Counted from the first letter of the stretch, positions 8,450-18,559 are shown. The stretch: 64,000 bases of DNA from Gaetbulibacter sp. 4G1 (GCF_002741945.1 NZ_MDVN01000022.1:1-64000); one strand, 5' to 3'. The notes: a model not told the origin generated them from the letters alone. Program-made: numbers and translations.

Positions 8450-11400
8450 TTAAAATTGTAAAATAGCACCAGTTGTAATAGTTTTAGCTAACGGAGATCT
8501 GTTATTTGTTAAACCATTAAAAGCCTGTTCTGGATCAATTCCTTTATGCGATTGCCAAGTTAAAATATTATCAGCTTGCAAGAATAATCTTACTTGACTG
8601 AATCCTATTTTTTCTAATACTGACTCAGGTAAGTTGTAACCAAAAGTTAAACTTTTCAATCTTATATAATCATTTTTAAATAAAAATCTTGTAGATCTAG
8701 ATGAATGATTATTGTTTCCTGTTAATAATAAAGGATAATCTGTTATATCTCCAGGGTTCTGCCATCTATTAACTACATCTACATGATGATTAGATCCTGG
8801 GTTTTGGAATTGATTAATCAATCCTGAATAATCAGAATCTAATAAATATCCACCAAAGCTAAAGTTAGCTAAAATACTCAAGTCAAATTGCTTATATCTA
8901 ATTGTGTTAGTAAAACCACCATAAATATCTGGCAATGAAGACCCTTGTTGGTAACGTGTTGCTTGGTCATTATCTTTAGTCGTAACTTTATCAATAACAT
9001 TACCATTTGCATCTAAAACATCCATATACCACATACCGAATCCGTCAGCAGGATCAACTCCAGCCCACTCATCAATATAAAAATCAAAAATAGAATTACC
9101 AACTTTCCAAAGTTTAGACCCATTGATAAATTCATCTTGAGTTAACTCTGTAATCTCATTTTTATCTAAAGAGAAGTTAATTCCAGAAGACCAGCTAAAG
9201 TCATCAGTACTAACGTTTATAGAATTAAGCGTTACTTCCCATCCTGAATTCTTGATACTACCAATATTAGTAGTAATTTCAGAAACACCTGTAGATGAAG
9301 GAATTGGTTTATCATAAATTAAGTCAACCGATTCTTTACTATAATAATCAACAGTACCCGAAATTGTTCCGTTAAACAATTCAAAGTCTACACCTATATT
9401 TGTAGAAGATGTTTTTTCCCAGCTAATAGTAGGATCTGCAACACCACCTAGTAATACACCAGTATTACCTTCGTTATTCCATCCTAAATTAAAAACAGAT
9501 TGGTATGGGAAATAATCTTGCGCTAGAGGGTTAGAACCAGAAATGAATATTTGATTATTTCCTAATTCACCATATGATCCTCTAAACTTTAAATACGTTA
9601 ACGTATTACTATCACTTAAAAAACCTTCATTAGATACTATCCAAGAACCACCGACAGAGAAAAAGTTACCCCATCTAGTTTCTTCAGAAAATCTTGTAGA
9701 TCCATCACGTCTAAAAGATCCTTCTAAGTAATACTTCTCATTAAAGTTGTAAGTTAATCTTCCTAAATAACTATTTAATCTTTCCATAACTGTATTACCT
9801 TCAACACTTTCTGGGCTTGTTGCACCGTCTAGCACTTCTACATTAGGTAAAAACCCAGTTCCTTGAGCTCCTAAATCGTCAAATTCAAAAGTGTAGGCCT
9901 CTGTAATAAGGTCTACAGAAAAATTATGGTTTCCAAAAGACTTAGTATAATTTAATGATTGTATTGCGTTTAAAGTAGTAGTAAGGTCTCTATCTTGATC
10001 TACTCTACCACCAAGGTTTGTAGCAAAACTAAATAAATCATCATCAAAACTAAATGAATCAAATAAATAGTTTTCGTAACTAAGATTAGTTCTAAAAGTT
10101 AATCCTTCAAATAACTTTATCTCTGCGAAAGCATTACCTAAATAACTTGTACGTCTTCTATTTTCTCTACCCAAGAAAATACTAGCTAATATGTTTTCAC
10201 CACCATTTGAAGGCCTAACACTATTAACTGATTGACCTGGTACAAAACCATTACCTAAATCATAAAAAACATCACCAGCAGTATCTCTTAACAGCTGACC
10301 ATTACCATCTCTTGCATATACAGGATATACGTCTGATACATTATAAATCCAAGAAATAGCTTGAGTAGTACTTCCAGATGTTTGATCTGGACTTCCTGAA
10401 GTTGAACGAGAAAAACTTGTATTAAAACCTACTTTAAACCAGTCGTTTACTTGAGATTCTAAATTAACACGAGCAGAAATTCTTTCGAATCCTGATTTAA
10501 TAACTGGTCCTTCATCATTTAAATAATCAAAAGACATAAAATAAGTTGATCTATCATCACCACCAGACAAGCTAATGTTATGATTTACTCTCAACACATC
10601 ATTTCTAATCACTTCATCTTCCCAACTATTTTCCCATAGTTTATTAGCCGTAGTTAAGTTACCATTAACATCTACAGGGTTTGCAACGTTATAAGGATTG
10701 TATCCAAAATAATCTACAAGTCCATTTGATGCATTTTGAGCCGCATCAGTTGCAGATTGACCTAGTACGTATTGATTAGTGTTCTTTAAAGCTTCCCATG
10801 TATATCTGAACTGATCATCTACACTTGCTAAGTCATGCAATCCAATTGTTGGATTAGATAAACCAATTTGAGATCTGATTGTAACCTTAGGTGCAGAATT
10901 TTTTCTACCTTTCTTTGTTGTAATTACAATTACACCATTTGCTCCTCTAGACCCATAAAGTGATGTAGAAGATGCATCTTTAAGAACAGACATTGATTCT
11001 ATTTGGTCCTGACTTATAGAGTTAAGATTTCCATTATACGCAGCCCCATCTAAAATAATAAGTGGCGCAGCAGATGCGTTAAGACTACCAAAACCTCTAA
11101 TACGTATAGTAGGGTTAGTACCAGGTTGTCCACCAGCGGTTATAAGACTTACACCAGGAACAGCTCCTTGTAATGCTCTTAATGGCGACGTTACTTGTTG
11201 ATTTTCAATTGTAGTACTTGATACAACACCAACAGAACCTACAATTGATTGCTTAGTTTGTGTACCATAAGCAACAACTACAACTTCATCTAAAGCAGCT
11301 ACATCTTCATCTAAAGACATATTAATTGTATTGCTTGCTCCGATAGTCGCTTCAGCATTCTTCATTCCTATAAATGAAAAAACAAGAACTTCACCAGCAG

Positions 11401-11599
11401 ATCCACTAATGGTATACTTACCATCAAAATCTGTTTGTGCTCCCCTTGTCGTTCCTTTTACTATTACGCTTACTCCAGGCAATGGTAAACCATCAATAGA
11501 TGATGTTACTTCTCCCGAAATAGATTTCTCTTGTGCATTAGAGAATTGAATTGAAAACGCCATTATTAGCGTTAACAACCATGTCAACTTTAATTTCAT
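8450..11599 (-). CDS. SusC/RagA family TonB-linked outer-membrane transporter
   Basis: The 1049-residue protein has a signal peptide ending near FSNAQ (residue 23). A carboxypeptidase-regulatory-like domain follows (ISGEVTSSIDGLPLPGVSVIVKGT, ~26-105), then the plug (GVVSSTTIENQQV ... GSRGANGVIVITTKKGR, ~125-235) and a large 22-strand-type barrel ending in GAILQF with a terminal Phe. Motifs LPGVSV, DFDGKYTI and LYGSRGANGVI are standard for SusC/RagA. It imports a polymer or peptide fragment captured by the SusD protein, using energy from a TonB-ExbB-ExbD complex such as that at 37.5-39.5 kb. susC is first in its operon; a 283-bp intergenic region separates it from the divergent rnhB and must hold both promoters. 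Confidence 0.95.
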   Translation of the reverse strand: MKLKLTWLLTLIMAFSIQFSNAQEKSISGEVTSSIDGLPLPGVSVIVKGTTRGAQTDFDGKYTISGSAGEVLVFSFIGMKNAEATIGASNTINMSLDEDVAALDEVVVVAYGTQTKQSIVGSVGVVSSTTIENQQVTSPLRALQGAVPGVSLITAGGQPGTNPTIRIRGFGSLNASAAPLIILDGAAYNGNLNSISQDQIESMSVLKDASSTSLYGSRGANGVIVITTKKGRKNSAPKVTIRSQIGLSNPTIGLHDLASVDDQFRYTWEALKNTNQYVLGQSATDAAQNASNGLVDYFGYNPYNVANPVDVNGNLTTANKLWENSWEDEVIRNDVLRVNHNISLSGGDDRSTYFMSFDYLNDEGPVIKSGFERISARVNLESQVNDWFKVGFNTSFSRSTSGSPDQTSGSTTQAISWIYNVSDVYPVYARDGNGQLLRDTAGDVFYDLGNGFVPGQSVNSVRPSNGGENILASIFLGRENRRRTSYLGNAFAEIKLFEGLTFRTNLSYENYLFDSFSFDDDLFSFATNLGGRVDQDRDLTTTLNAIQSLNYTKSFGNHNFSVDLITEAYTFEFDDLGAQGTGFLPNVEVLDGATSPESVEGNTVMERLNSYLGRLTYNFNEKYYLEGSFRRDGSTRFSEETRWGNFFSVGGSWIVSNEGFLSDSNTLTYLKFRGSYGELGNNQIFISGSNPLAQDYFPYQSVFNLGWNNEGNTGVLLGGVADPTISWEKTSSTNIGVDFELFNGTISGTVDYYSKESVDLIYDKPIPSSTGVSEITTNIGSIKNSGWEVTLNSINVSTDDFSWSSGINFSLDKNEITELTQDEFINGSKLWKVGNSIFDFYIDEWAGVDPADGFGMWYMDVLDANGNVIDKVTTKDNDQATRYQQGSSLPDIYGGFTNTIRYKQFDLSILANFSFGGYLLDSDYSGLINQFQNPGSNHHVDVVNRWQNPGDITDYPLLLTGNNNHSSRSTRFLFKNDYIRLKSLTFGYNLPESVLEKIGFSQVRLFLQADNILTWQSHKGIDPEQAFNGLTNNRSPLAKTITTGAILQF

Positions 11600-11857
11600 A
11601 TAACAATTATTTTGAGTTAGTCAACCACAAACATCTTAATAATATATTAAATAAACAAAGAAATACCTTAAAAAAATGTTAAGAGAAGTAAGAATTAACA
11701 TTTAGCATAATACGCATTTAACAAAAAAACAAACAAAATATTTAATATTACATCAAAATACATGGTAAAAATTCCGAATTTAACAACAAGCACTGTGATT
11801 TTCGCAAAAAACAACATAAATATATTATGTGTGCATAATAATTACCCATAAAAATTA

Positions 11858-11865
11858 TAGATTTG
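11858..11865 (+). promoter_or_regulatory. Candidate -7 box for rnhB
   Basis: TAGATTTG matches the Bacteroidota consensus TAnnTTTG and lies 17 bp before the rnhB ATG, implying a very short leader. No clear -33 TTTG partner is visible, so this is a single-box prediction. Confidence 0.4.
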
Positions 11866-11882
11866 ACAATATTTATATATAA

Positions 11883-12482
11883 ATGTTGCTAAATAATTAC
11901 TCAAGCAAGGCGTTGGAGTGTGGAACTGACGAAGCGGGACGAGGCTGTCTTGCTGGACCTGTAACTGCTGCTGCGGTTATCCTTCCTCAAAATTTTTCTA
12001 ACCATATTCTAAATGATTCTAAGCAACTTAGCGAAACAAAAAGAGATAAATTAAAACCTATTATAGAAACCGATGCCTTAACCTTTGGAGTTGCTCATGT
12101 TTTTCAAGAAGATATTGATACCATTAATATTCTTAATGCTTCAATTTTAGCTATGCACAAATCAATTGACAAACTTAAACAAGTTCCAGAATTTATAATA
12201 GTTGATGGTAATAAGTTTAAACCTTATAATAATGTATCATACAAAACTATTATTAAAGGAGATAGTAAATACTTAAGCATTGCCGCTGCTTCTGTTTTAG
12301 CAAAAACTTATCGTGATATTTATATGAATAAAATTCATGAAGAATTCCCTATGTATAACTGGAAACAAAATAAAGGATACCCAACTAAAGAGCACAGAGA
12401 AGCCATTAAAAAATATGGTATAACAAAATATCACAGAAAATCGTTTAGATTATTACCCAATCAATTAAAATTAGATATTTAG
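11883..12482 (+). CDS. rnhB: Ribonuclease HII
   Basis: The 199-residue protein contains the type 2 RNase H signature [14 protein letters not shown] near the N-terminus (acidic residues Asp16 and Glu17). It also has IVDGNKF (third acidic residue), [14 protein letters not shown] and [14 protein letters not shown] with the closing His. Length and motifs are complete for the family. The enzyme cleaves RNA in RNA-DNA hybrids, including single ribonucleotides misincorporated in DNA, in the cytoplasm. It is divergent from susC, and a candidate promoter box lies just upstream. The start gives a protein in which the motif begins ~14 residues in, normal for flavobacterial RnhB. Confidence 0.96.
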   Translation: MLLNNYSSKALECGTDEAGRGCLAGPVTAAAVILPQNFSNHILNDSKQLSETKRDKLKPIIETDALTFGVAHVFQEDIDTINILNASILAMHKSIDKLKQVPEFIIVDGNKFKPYNNVSYKTIIKGDSKYLSIAAASVLAKTYRDIYMNKIHEEFPMYNWKQNKGYPTKEHREAIKKYGITKYHRKSFRLLPNQLKLDI

Positions 12483-12546
12483 GTTTATTGTAATAATCCT
12501 AGTTTACTTTATAAGACTTTCTATATTTTTTAAAATGAAAAATATG

Positions 12547-12554
12547 TAGGTTTG
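12547..12554 (+). promoter_or_regulatory. Candidate -7 box for the 808-residue lipoprotein gene
   Basis: TAGGTTTG fits TAnnTTTG and is 19 bp before the ATG at 12573. The upstream spacing contains a T-rich CTTTC but no clean TTTG, so support is partial. Confidence 0.4.
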
Positions 12555-12572
12555 TAAAAATTAATTACTTGC

Positions 12573-14999
12573 ATGAGATTCTTTTGCCTAGCCCTCTTAT
12601 TAATTACACTTAGTTGCTCGAACAACAAAAAAAACCGAACCAAGTTAATTCACTTTATCCCAAATGAAACATCGGTAATTATAAAAACTTCAAATATTGA
12701 AAGTTTAAAAAGCGATATTCAAAATAGTGACTTTATCCAAAAACTGGCAAAAGCAAATACTTTTAATCATATAGAAAGTAAATTAGAATCTCTATCTCTT
12801 CTGTTTCCAAAAGACGAAATGCTAATTTGTTTTTCAAATGGAGAAAACGACAGTCTTCAATATTCAATAATTACAAAATACCACAAAAATTTATTTAAAA
12901 GAGATTCTTTATCAAACTACATTGAAGAAACAATTACCTATAAAAATAAATCTATCATAAAATCTAAACTAAACAACAACACGTTTTATAGTACAGTAAT
13001 TGATAGTATGTTTTTCGCATCGTCTTCAAAAAAAATAGTGGACGACGCTTTTTTAAATTCTGACACAACTATTGAATTAGAAAAAATTTATAATACAATA
13101 AGTAAAGACAAATCCTTATCTATTATAATTGAATCTGAAAATAAATTTATAAAATCATTTTTTATTGAAGATTCCATCAGCTTTAATAATTTTTCAAATT
13201 ACTTAGCCATAGATACTGATATCAGTCAGGATGAAATTCTAATAAACGGTATAACAAAAGCAAAGGATTCTTCAAAAAGTTTAATTAACATTTTTAAAAA
13301 CAACATTCCGCAAGAAAATCAAATTCAAAATATAACACCATCAAACAGTGATGGTTTTATGAGTTTTACATTTAGTGATTATAACCTTTTTAAAACCAAC
13401 TTAAAAAAATTCAATAGAAAAGACTCTATCGTTTCTTCTGCTCTTTTTGATAACATTACAGAAGTTGGAGTGATTTACGAAGACGAAAAGCATGCCGTAA
13501 TATTAAATTCAATAGATGTTATTGCTACCAAAGATGCTTTACTAAGTGAGTTAAGTACTATTGATAGCTACAGACAAATTGATATTTTTAATTTTAGCGA
13601 ACCTGATTTGTTTTCAAACACTTTCTTTCCTTTAATTACATCTAATAATGCTACAAAATATTGTGTATTAGATAACTTTTTTGTGTTTGCTGATAATTTA
13701 GAAATGCTTCAAAATATTATTGCTAATTATCAAAACAAAACTACTTTAAGCGAACAATCATATTTTAAAGACATTAAAGAAAACTTAAGTGACGAATCTT
13801 CATTATTAACAATAGTAAATCCATCGATTTTAAAAACCATTCTAAATAAAAATCTTCAAGATAATTCTAACTACAATTTAAATAAATATAATGCTTCGGC
13901 TTTACAATTTATTTATGACACTAATTTTGCTCATGTTAATGGCATTATTAAAAAAGCTAAGACTAGAGGTTACCAAAACTCTATTTCAGAAGTATTTAAT
14001 ATTAAATTAGATGCAGATTTATTAAACCAACCTCAATTTGTTACCAATCATATTACCAAACAAAAAGAAATTGTTGTTCAAGACGTAAATAATAGACTGT
14101 ATTTAATTTCAAATAAAGGAAAGGTTCTATGGAAAAAACAATTGCAAGGGGCTGTTATAGGAAACATTGAACAAATAGACATATACAAAAACGGTAGGCT
14201 TCAGCTTGCATTTGCAACGCCAAATAGAGTTTATGTAATAGATAGAAACGGTAAAGATGTAGCTCCATTTCCTGCAAAATTTAATGACAAAATCACACAA
14301 CCGCTATCTGTTTTTGATTATGACAAAAAGAAAAACTACAGATTACTTATCACTCAAGGTAAAAATGTTTTAATGTACGATGTTAAAGCGAAAATTGTAA
14401 ATGGCTTTACCTTTAAATCTGCCAACAAAAACATTTTAACCCAACCCAACCATTTTAGAATGAGTGGTAAAGATTATTTAACTTTTAAAACTGAAGACAA
14501 GCTTTATATTTTAGACCGCACAGGAAAAAATAGAGTAATACCAAAAACCTCAAATAGATTTTCAAACCAAAGCGTCTATCTATATAAAAATAAATTTACA
14601 ACCACTACCCAAAATGGTAATTTAGTAACGATCGACACAAGAGGTAATACATCAATTCAAAATTTAAGGCTTTCAAATGATCATCATTTACAAACTACAA
14701 GCAAAACACTTGTTACATTAACAGATAACAAATTAGGTATTAAAAATAGAACTATTGAACTTGATTTCGGGAACTATACTCATCCAAAAATATTTTATTT
14801 AAATGATAAAATATATGTTTCAGTTACCGATTTACAATCTCAAAAAATATACCTCTACGATAGTCAAGCAAAACCTATAGTAAACTTTCCTGTTTACGGA
14901 AATTCTTTAATTGATTTAGATAATGTTGATAAAGACAGAAATCTTGAATTTGTCACAAAAGGAGATAGCAACTCTATTATTTTGTATCAAATGAACTAA
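12573..14999 (+). CDS. Large two-part lipoprotein, function unknown
   Basis: The 808-residue protein has a short lipoprotein signal (MRFFCLALLLITLSC, Cys15). Residues ~20-470 are rich in Asn, Ser, Lys and Ile and form an alpha/beta region with no motif I can place. It loosely recalls DUF3352-type proteins (HFIPNETSVIIKTSN, EVGVIYEDEKHAVILNS). Residues ~480-808 look like a beta-propeller of PQQ- or VCBS-like repeats (YLISNKGKVLWKKQL, VYVIDRNGKDVAPFPAKF, LYILDRTGKNRVIP, IYLYDSQAKPIVNFP). That suggests a periplasm-facing binding or assembly protein, somewhat like BamB-type propellers, but homology is not shown. It follows rnhB by 90 bp on the same strand and carries its own candidate promoter. 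Its composition does not differ obviously from its neighbours. Confidence 0.75.
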   Translation: MRFFCLALLLITLSCSNNKKNRTKLIHFIPNETSVIIKTSNIESLKSDIQNSDFIQKLAKANTFNHIESKLESLSLLFPKDEMLICFSNGENDSLQYSIITKYHKNLFKRDSLSNYIEETITYKNKSIIKSKLNNNTFYSTVIDSMFFASSSKKIVDDAFLNSDTTIELEKIYNTISKDKSLSIIIESENKFIKSFFIEDSISFNNFSNYLAIDTDISQDEILINGITKAKDSSKSLINIFKNNIPQENQIQNITPSNSDGFMSFTFSDYNLFKTNLKKFNRKDSIVSSALFDNITEVGVIYEDEKHAVILNSIDVIATKDALLSELSTIDSYRQIDIFNFSEPDLFSNTFFPLITSNNATKYCVLDNFFVFADNLEMLQNIIANYQNKTTLSEQSYFKDIKENLSDESSLLTIVNPSILKTILNKNLQDNSNYNLNKYNASALQFIYDTNFAHVNGIIKKAKTRGYQNSISEVFNIKLDADLLNQPQFVTNHITKQKEIVVQDVNNRLYLISNKGKVLWKKQLQGAVIGNIEQIDIYKNGRLQLAFATPNRVYVIDRNGKDVAPFPAKFNDKITQPLSVFDYDKKKNYRLLITQGKNVLMYDVKAKIVNGFTFKSANKNILTQPNHFRMSGKDYLTFKTEDKLYILDRTGKNRVIPKTSNRFSNQSVYLYKNKFTTTTQNGNLVTIDTRGNTSIQNLRLSNDHHLQTTSKTLVTLTDNKLGIKNRTIELDFGNYTHPKIFYLNDKIYVSVTDLQSQKIYLYDSQAKPIVNFPVYGNSLIDLDNVDKDRNLEFVTKGDSNSIILYQMN

Positions 15000-15024
15000 A
15001 TTATTATTAAATAGCACTTAAGGT

Positions 15025-15054
15025 TTTGCATTTGCAAACTAATTTTTATCTTTA
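15025..15054 (+). promoter_or_regulatory. Candidate promoter of the ompA-like operon
   Basis: TTTG at 15025-15028 is followed after 18 bp by TATCTTTA (15047-15054), one base off the TAnnTTTG consensus. The ATG is 26 bp further on. Both boxes and the spacing fit the Bacteroidota sigma-ABfr type promoter. Confidence 0.5.
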
Positions 15055-15080
15055 AGGCAGCTATTAATCAAATAATTACA

Positions 15081-16631
15081 ATGAAACCACATAAAAATGC
15101 ATTACGCATTTCCTTTATTGGGATTGCTTTGGTATTTTTTATATCTAATACTTACGCACAAACTAAACAATTAAAACGACCAAAAAGTTCGGTTGGCATT
15201 TCTAGCGTTGATAACTTTGTAACACAATCTTTTGATATATATGATAAAGTATATAAATATGACGGTTACGCCGCAGCAGGGACACCACTTGACGATGATG
15301 ATATTGATGTTTTAGAAGATGCATTGGACGATTTACAGGGTTTAAGTGATAGCGCTCCAGATATTTTAGGAGATATTGACGGCACAAGTGTTTTAAAACA
15401 AGCCAAAGCTACATTACAAATAAACAAAGCCAAAAAAGCATTAAAATACAGTATCAAAACCGCTAAAGAATTACTTCTAGGTCAGCGCGAACGTGATAAA
15501 AAAGAAAATGATTCTGGCAATACATCTACAAGCGAAGAAGGTTCAAGTAATTCTTCAGGAACTATTAATGGGAATAATGACACAGCTGAAGAGGTTAACA
15601 CTAACATATCTGACAATTTAGAAATTTATAGCAAGTTTGATTATGTCCCAGGAGATAAATTACTATTTTTTGATAATTTTTCTCAAGATTTTGTTGGCGA
15701 CTTTCCTAGCAAATGGAATACTAATGCCTCTGGCGAAGTTGTAAAAATTGGCAACAAAGGCAATTGGTTCGAATTAAAAACTGGATATGGTGTTTTTTAT
15801 ATCCCTGACGTAAAAGATTTACCTGAAGACTTTACCATAGAGTTCGACTTACTTACCAAAGGAATTAATCAACAAACATCTTCTACAGCTAGATTTCATG
15901 TAATTTTAAGTGACAATGATCAATTTAAAGATGGTGTAGAGCATTACGCCAAAATCTCTATTCCTTTAGGGCAGTATGCCTCTTTTGCATTTAGAGCTCG
16001 AAACTATTTTAATAGAAACGGAGGCTCAATAAATACAGATATAAAAGCAGATGTTAGAAAAGCTGTTCTTAACCAACCGCATATAGCTATTTCGGTTACT
16101 AAAAAACGCTTTAGGCTATGGGTAAACGAAACTAAATACATTGATATCCCGAGGTTTATAGAACAAGAAAATGTACTTAAATATTTAAAATTTCATCTTA
16201 ACAATCTCAAAGACGGACAAGAACATTTATATATAAGTAATTTAAAGGTGGCTAAAGGCGGTGTAGATTTAAGGCGCGAATTAATAAGTAAAGGAAAAAT
16301 ATCTACCAACGGCATTTTATTCGATTCTGGTTCTGCAAATATCAAACCTCAATCTTATGGAATTATTCGCCAAATTTCTCAAGTACTAATACAAGATGAA
16401 AATATCAAATTAAATATTATTGGCCATACAGATTCTGACGGTAATGATGATACAAACTTAAAACTATCAAAAAGCAGAGCTAATGCTGTAAAAGAAGCTT
16501 TAATTAAGGTTTATAAAATATCTAGTGATAGATTGCAAACAGAAGGAAAAGGAGATACTGAACCTGTTGATGATAATAATACCACTAACGGCAAAGCAAA
16601 AAATAGACGTGTTGAATTTGTGAAAATATAG
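15081..16631 (+). CDS. OmpA family outer-membrane/peptidoglycan-binding protein
   Basis: The 516-residue protein has a signal peptide ending near TYAQ (residue 27). A helical region follows (~45-135), then an acidic Ser/Asn-rich linker (~140-180) and a jelly-roll or concanavalin-like domain (~195-390; LLFFDNFSQDF, FTIEFDLLTKG, YISNLKVAKGG). The C-terminal OmpA domain (~400-516) has ILFDSGSANIKPQS, IIGHTDSDGNDDTN, LSKSRANAVKEAL and NRRVEFVKI; the Asp and Arg residues of the peptidoglycan-binding loop are present. It probably links the outer membrane or a periplasmic ligand to the cell wall. The stop codon abuts the start of the next gene, so the two are cotranscribed and probably work together. 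Confidence 0.88.
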   Translation: MKPHKNALRISFIGIALVFFISNTYAQTKQLKRPKSSVGISSVDNFVTQSFDIYDKVYKYDGYAAAGTPLDDDDIDVLEDALDDLQGLSDSAPDILGDIDGTSVLKQAKATLQINKAKKALKYSIKTAKELLLGQRERDKKENDSGNTSTSEEGSSNSSGTINGNNDTAEEVNTNISDNLEIYSKFDYVPGDKLLFFDNFSQDFVGDFPSKWNTNASGEVVKIGNKGNWFELKTGYGVFYIPDVKDLPEDFTIEFDLLTKGINQQTSSTARFHVILSDNDQFKDGVEHYAKISIPLGQYASFAFRARNYFNRNGGSINTDIKADVRKAVLNQPHIAISVTKKRFRLWVNETKYIDIPRFIEQENVLKYLKFHLNNLKDGQEHLYISNLKVAKGGVDLRRELISKGKISTNGILFDSGSANIKPQSYGIIRQISQVLIQDENIKLNIIGHTDSDGNDDTNLKLSKSRANAVKEALIKVYKISSDRLQTEGKGDTEPVDDNNTTNGKAKNRRVEFVKI

Positions 16632-17315
16632 ATGATTATGAAAGCAAAAATTATAGGTTTTTTCTGTTTATTATTTATTAGTTACTCTTCAATTAGTCAA
16701 AATACTTGTAGTGCTTATTATCCTTTTGAGGAAGGTGCTAAATTTGAAATTACAAGCTTTAACAAAAAAGGTAAAAAAGAAAGCGTAGTTAATTACGAAA
16801 TAACTACTATTGATAATAATGTTGCCACCATAAAGGCAAAAATATCTGATGCTAAGGACAAAGAAGTAACCACTACAGAATACAACATAACCTGCAACGG
16901 TAATAGTGTTTCAATTGATTTTAAATCTTTAATGAATCCAGATTTATTTAAACAATACAAAGACATGGAAATGGAAATGTCTGGAACCAATATAGAATTT
17001 CCAAACAATTTAGATGTGGGACAAACCTTAAAAGATGCTAACCTCAAAATGACGATGAATATGAGTGGTATTAAAATGAATATGAGCATAAACATGCTTA
17101 ACAGAAAAGTAGATGCCAAAGAATCTCTTACAACAGTCGCAGGAACATTTGATTGTTTTGCTATAAGCTATAATACCGAAATGAAAATGGGCATGAAAAT
17201 GAACTATAAAATTAAAGAATGGATTGCCAAAGGTGTTGGTGTTGTAAAAAGTGAAACTTATAATAAGAAAGGCAAATTAATGGGGTATTCTGAACTTACA
17301 AGTATAACTAAATAA
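16632..17315 (+). CDS. Small secreted Met-rich protein (TapB/DUF3108-like)
   Basis: The 227-residue protein has a signal peptide ending at ISSISQ (about residue 23) and mature sequence of strand-rich, lipocalin-like character. Residues ~115-160 contain many regularly spaced methionines (MEMEMS, KMTMNMSG, MNMSINM), and another cluster occurs at MKMGMKMNYKI. Family recognition is by general resemblance to secreted flavobacterial DUF3108/TapB-like proteins; no activity is known to me. The start follows the ompA-like stop with no gap; Met3 is an alternative start. A strong terminator follows. Similar Met spacing occurs in the protein at 35451-36191. Confidence 0.7.
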   Translation: MIMKAKIIGFFCLLFISYSSISQNTCSAYYPFEEGAKFEITSFNKKGKKESVVNYEITTIDNNVATIKAKISDAKDKEVTTTEYNITCNGNSVSIDFKSLMNPDLFKQYKDMEMEMSGTNIEFPNNLDVGQTLKDANLKMTMNMSGIKMNMSINMLNRKVDAKESLTTVAGTFDCFAISYNTEMKMGMKMNYKIKEWIAKGVGVVKSETYNKKGKLMGYSELTSITK

Positions 17316-17360
17316 ATATTTAAAATATAACGATAACCAAATCTGAAGTCCTCGAATCTT

Positions 17361-17395
17361 GAACGCCAAAACTATATGTTTTGGCGTTCTTTTTT
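17361..17395 (+). terminator. Terminator of the ompA-like operon
   Basis: A perfect 12-bp G+C-containing stem (GAACGCCAAAAC paired with its complement, 5-nt loop, 17361-17389) is followed by six T residues. Confidence 0.9.
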
Positions 17396-17446
17396 GGTGC
17401 TTATTTGCTTTGAAATTATTACTATTGTAGTCTTAATATTTTATAC

Positions 17447-18496
17447 ATGATTTCACGTAAAAACGCTTCAATATCAAAATTCATCATTCATAAAGTCGGT
17501 AATAAATTTAATGATACAAAAAATGCTTTTTCAGATAAAACAGTTGATTTTGATGAAGCGAGTTACGATTTAATGCTACCCTTCTTATTAAGATCATTTG
17601 GTACCGCGGTACAAAGCTATCGGTTTAACCATCATGCTAATATTTCACTAAACGAAATTAACAGTTATGCAACACAACTTTTTAATGATGATGAAGCATT
17701 TGTTGATATTTCTAAACATGTAGTTACTCACTTATATGAGCAATCTACTTCAGTTCAAATAAAAACTGGCGACGTATTAGTCGTTATGTTTGAAGGCATA
17801 GAGTTTAGAGACATGACAACTAACGCTATTGGTATTTTTAAAATTGAAAGTAAGGTTAACTTTTTTCAAACCTATTTAGAAAATAATAGTTACGATGTCT
17901 TAGTACAAAAAGGAATCAACTCAAAGAAAGTAGATAAAGGGTGCTTAATTTTAAATCAATCTGACACCGAAGGTAACATTATTTTAAGTGTAGATAATAA
18001 TGGATATGATGCACAATATTGGACGAATCAGTTCTTAAATATTAAATATGCCGATGATGCCAACAACCATACGCAACAGTACATTGAACTTTGTAAAGAC
18101 TTCTCTACCGAAATTTTAAAAACCAGTTACGGTGCACAAGAGCAAAACACATTTTTAGCGAAAACCATCGACTTTTTTAAAGAAAATGAAGTTGTAAATA
18201 TAGAACGCTTTAAAGAAGAGCTTTTTGAAGATGAAAAACAAATAAGACAATTTGAAGATTATAAAAAAGAGTTTGAAGGCGAACAAAATATTGTTATTAG
18301 AAATCAGTTTGATGTCGCTGAACGTGTTGTGACTAAAGAAAAAAGAAAGATTAAAACAGACATAAAACTAGATACCAATATTCAAATAAAACTCGATATT
18401 GATGCTCCTGATGCATCTGCTGAATATTTAGAGCGTGGTTATGACGATGATAAAAAAATGCACTATTATAAAGTGTTTTTTAATGCTGAAGCCTAA
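17447..18496 (+). CDS. Nucleoid-associated protein (NdpA/YejK-like, 37-kDa family)
   Basis: The 349-residue protein matches the 37-kDa nucleoid-associated family. It begins ISKFIIHKVGNKFND, followed by the conserved LPFLLRSFGTAVQSYRFNHHANISLNEIN region and GCLILNQSDTEGNIILSVDNNGYDAQYW. The C-terminal part has IKTDIKLDTNIQIKLDI. E. coli YejK binds DNA on the nucleoid, but the role in Bacteroidota is little known. It has no signal peptide, so it is cytoplasmic. It lies alone, with a terminator upstream and 63 bp to the next gene on the same strand. Confidence 0.85.
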   Translation: MISRKNASISKFIIHKVGNKFNDTKNAFSDKTVDFDEASYDLMLPFLLRSFGTAVQSYRFNHHANISLNEINSYATQLFNDDEAFVDISKHVVTHLYEQSTSVQIKTGDVLVVMFEGIEFRDMTTNAIGIFKIESKVNFFQTYLENNSYDVLVQKGINSKKVDKGCLILNQSDTEGNIILSVDNNGYDAQYWTNQFLNIKYADDANNHTQQYIELCKDFSTEILKTSYGAQEQNTFLAKTIDFFKENEVVNIERFKEELFEDEKQIRQFEDYKKEFEGEQNIVIRNQFDVAERVVTKEKRKIKTDIKLDTNIQIKLDIDAPDASAEYLERGYDDDKKMHYYKVFFNAEA

Positions 18497-18559
18497 TTTC
18501 TTGACTTTTTAATAAAAATAAACGACCTTGTAAAGGTTACAATTCATTCAATCATTATC

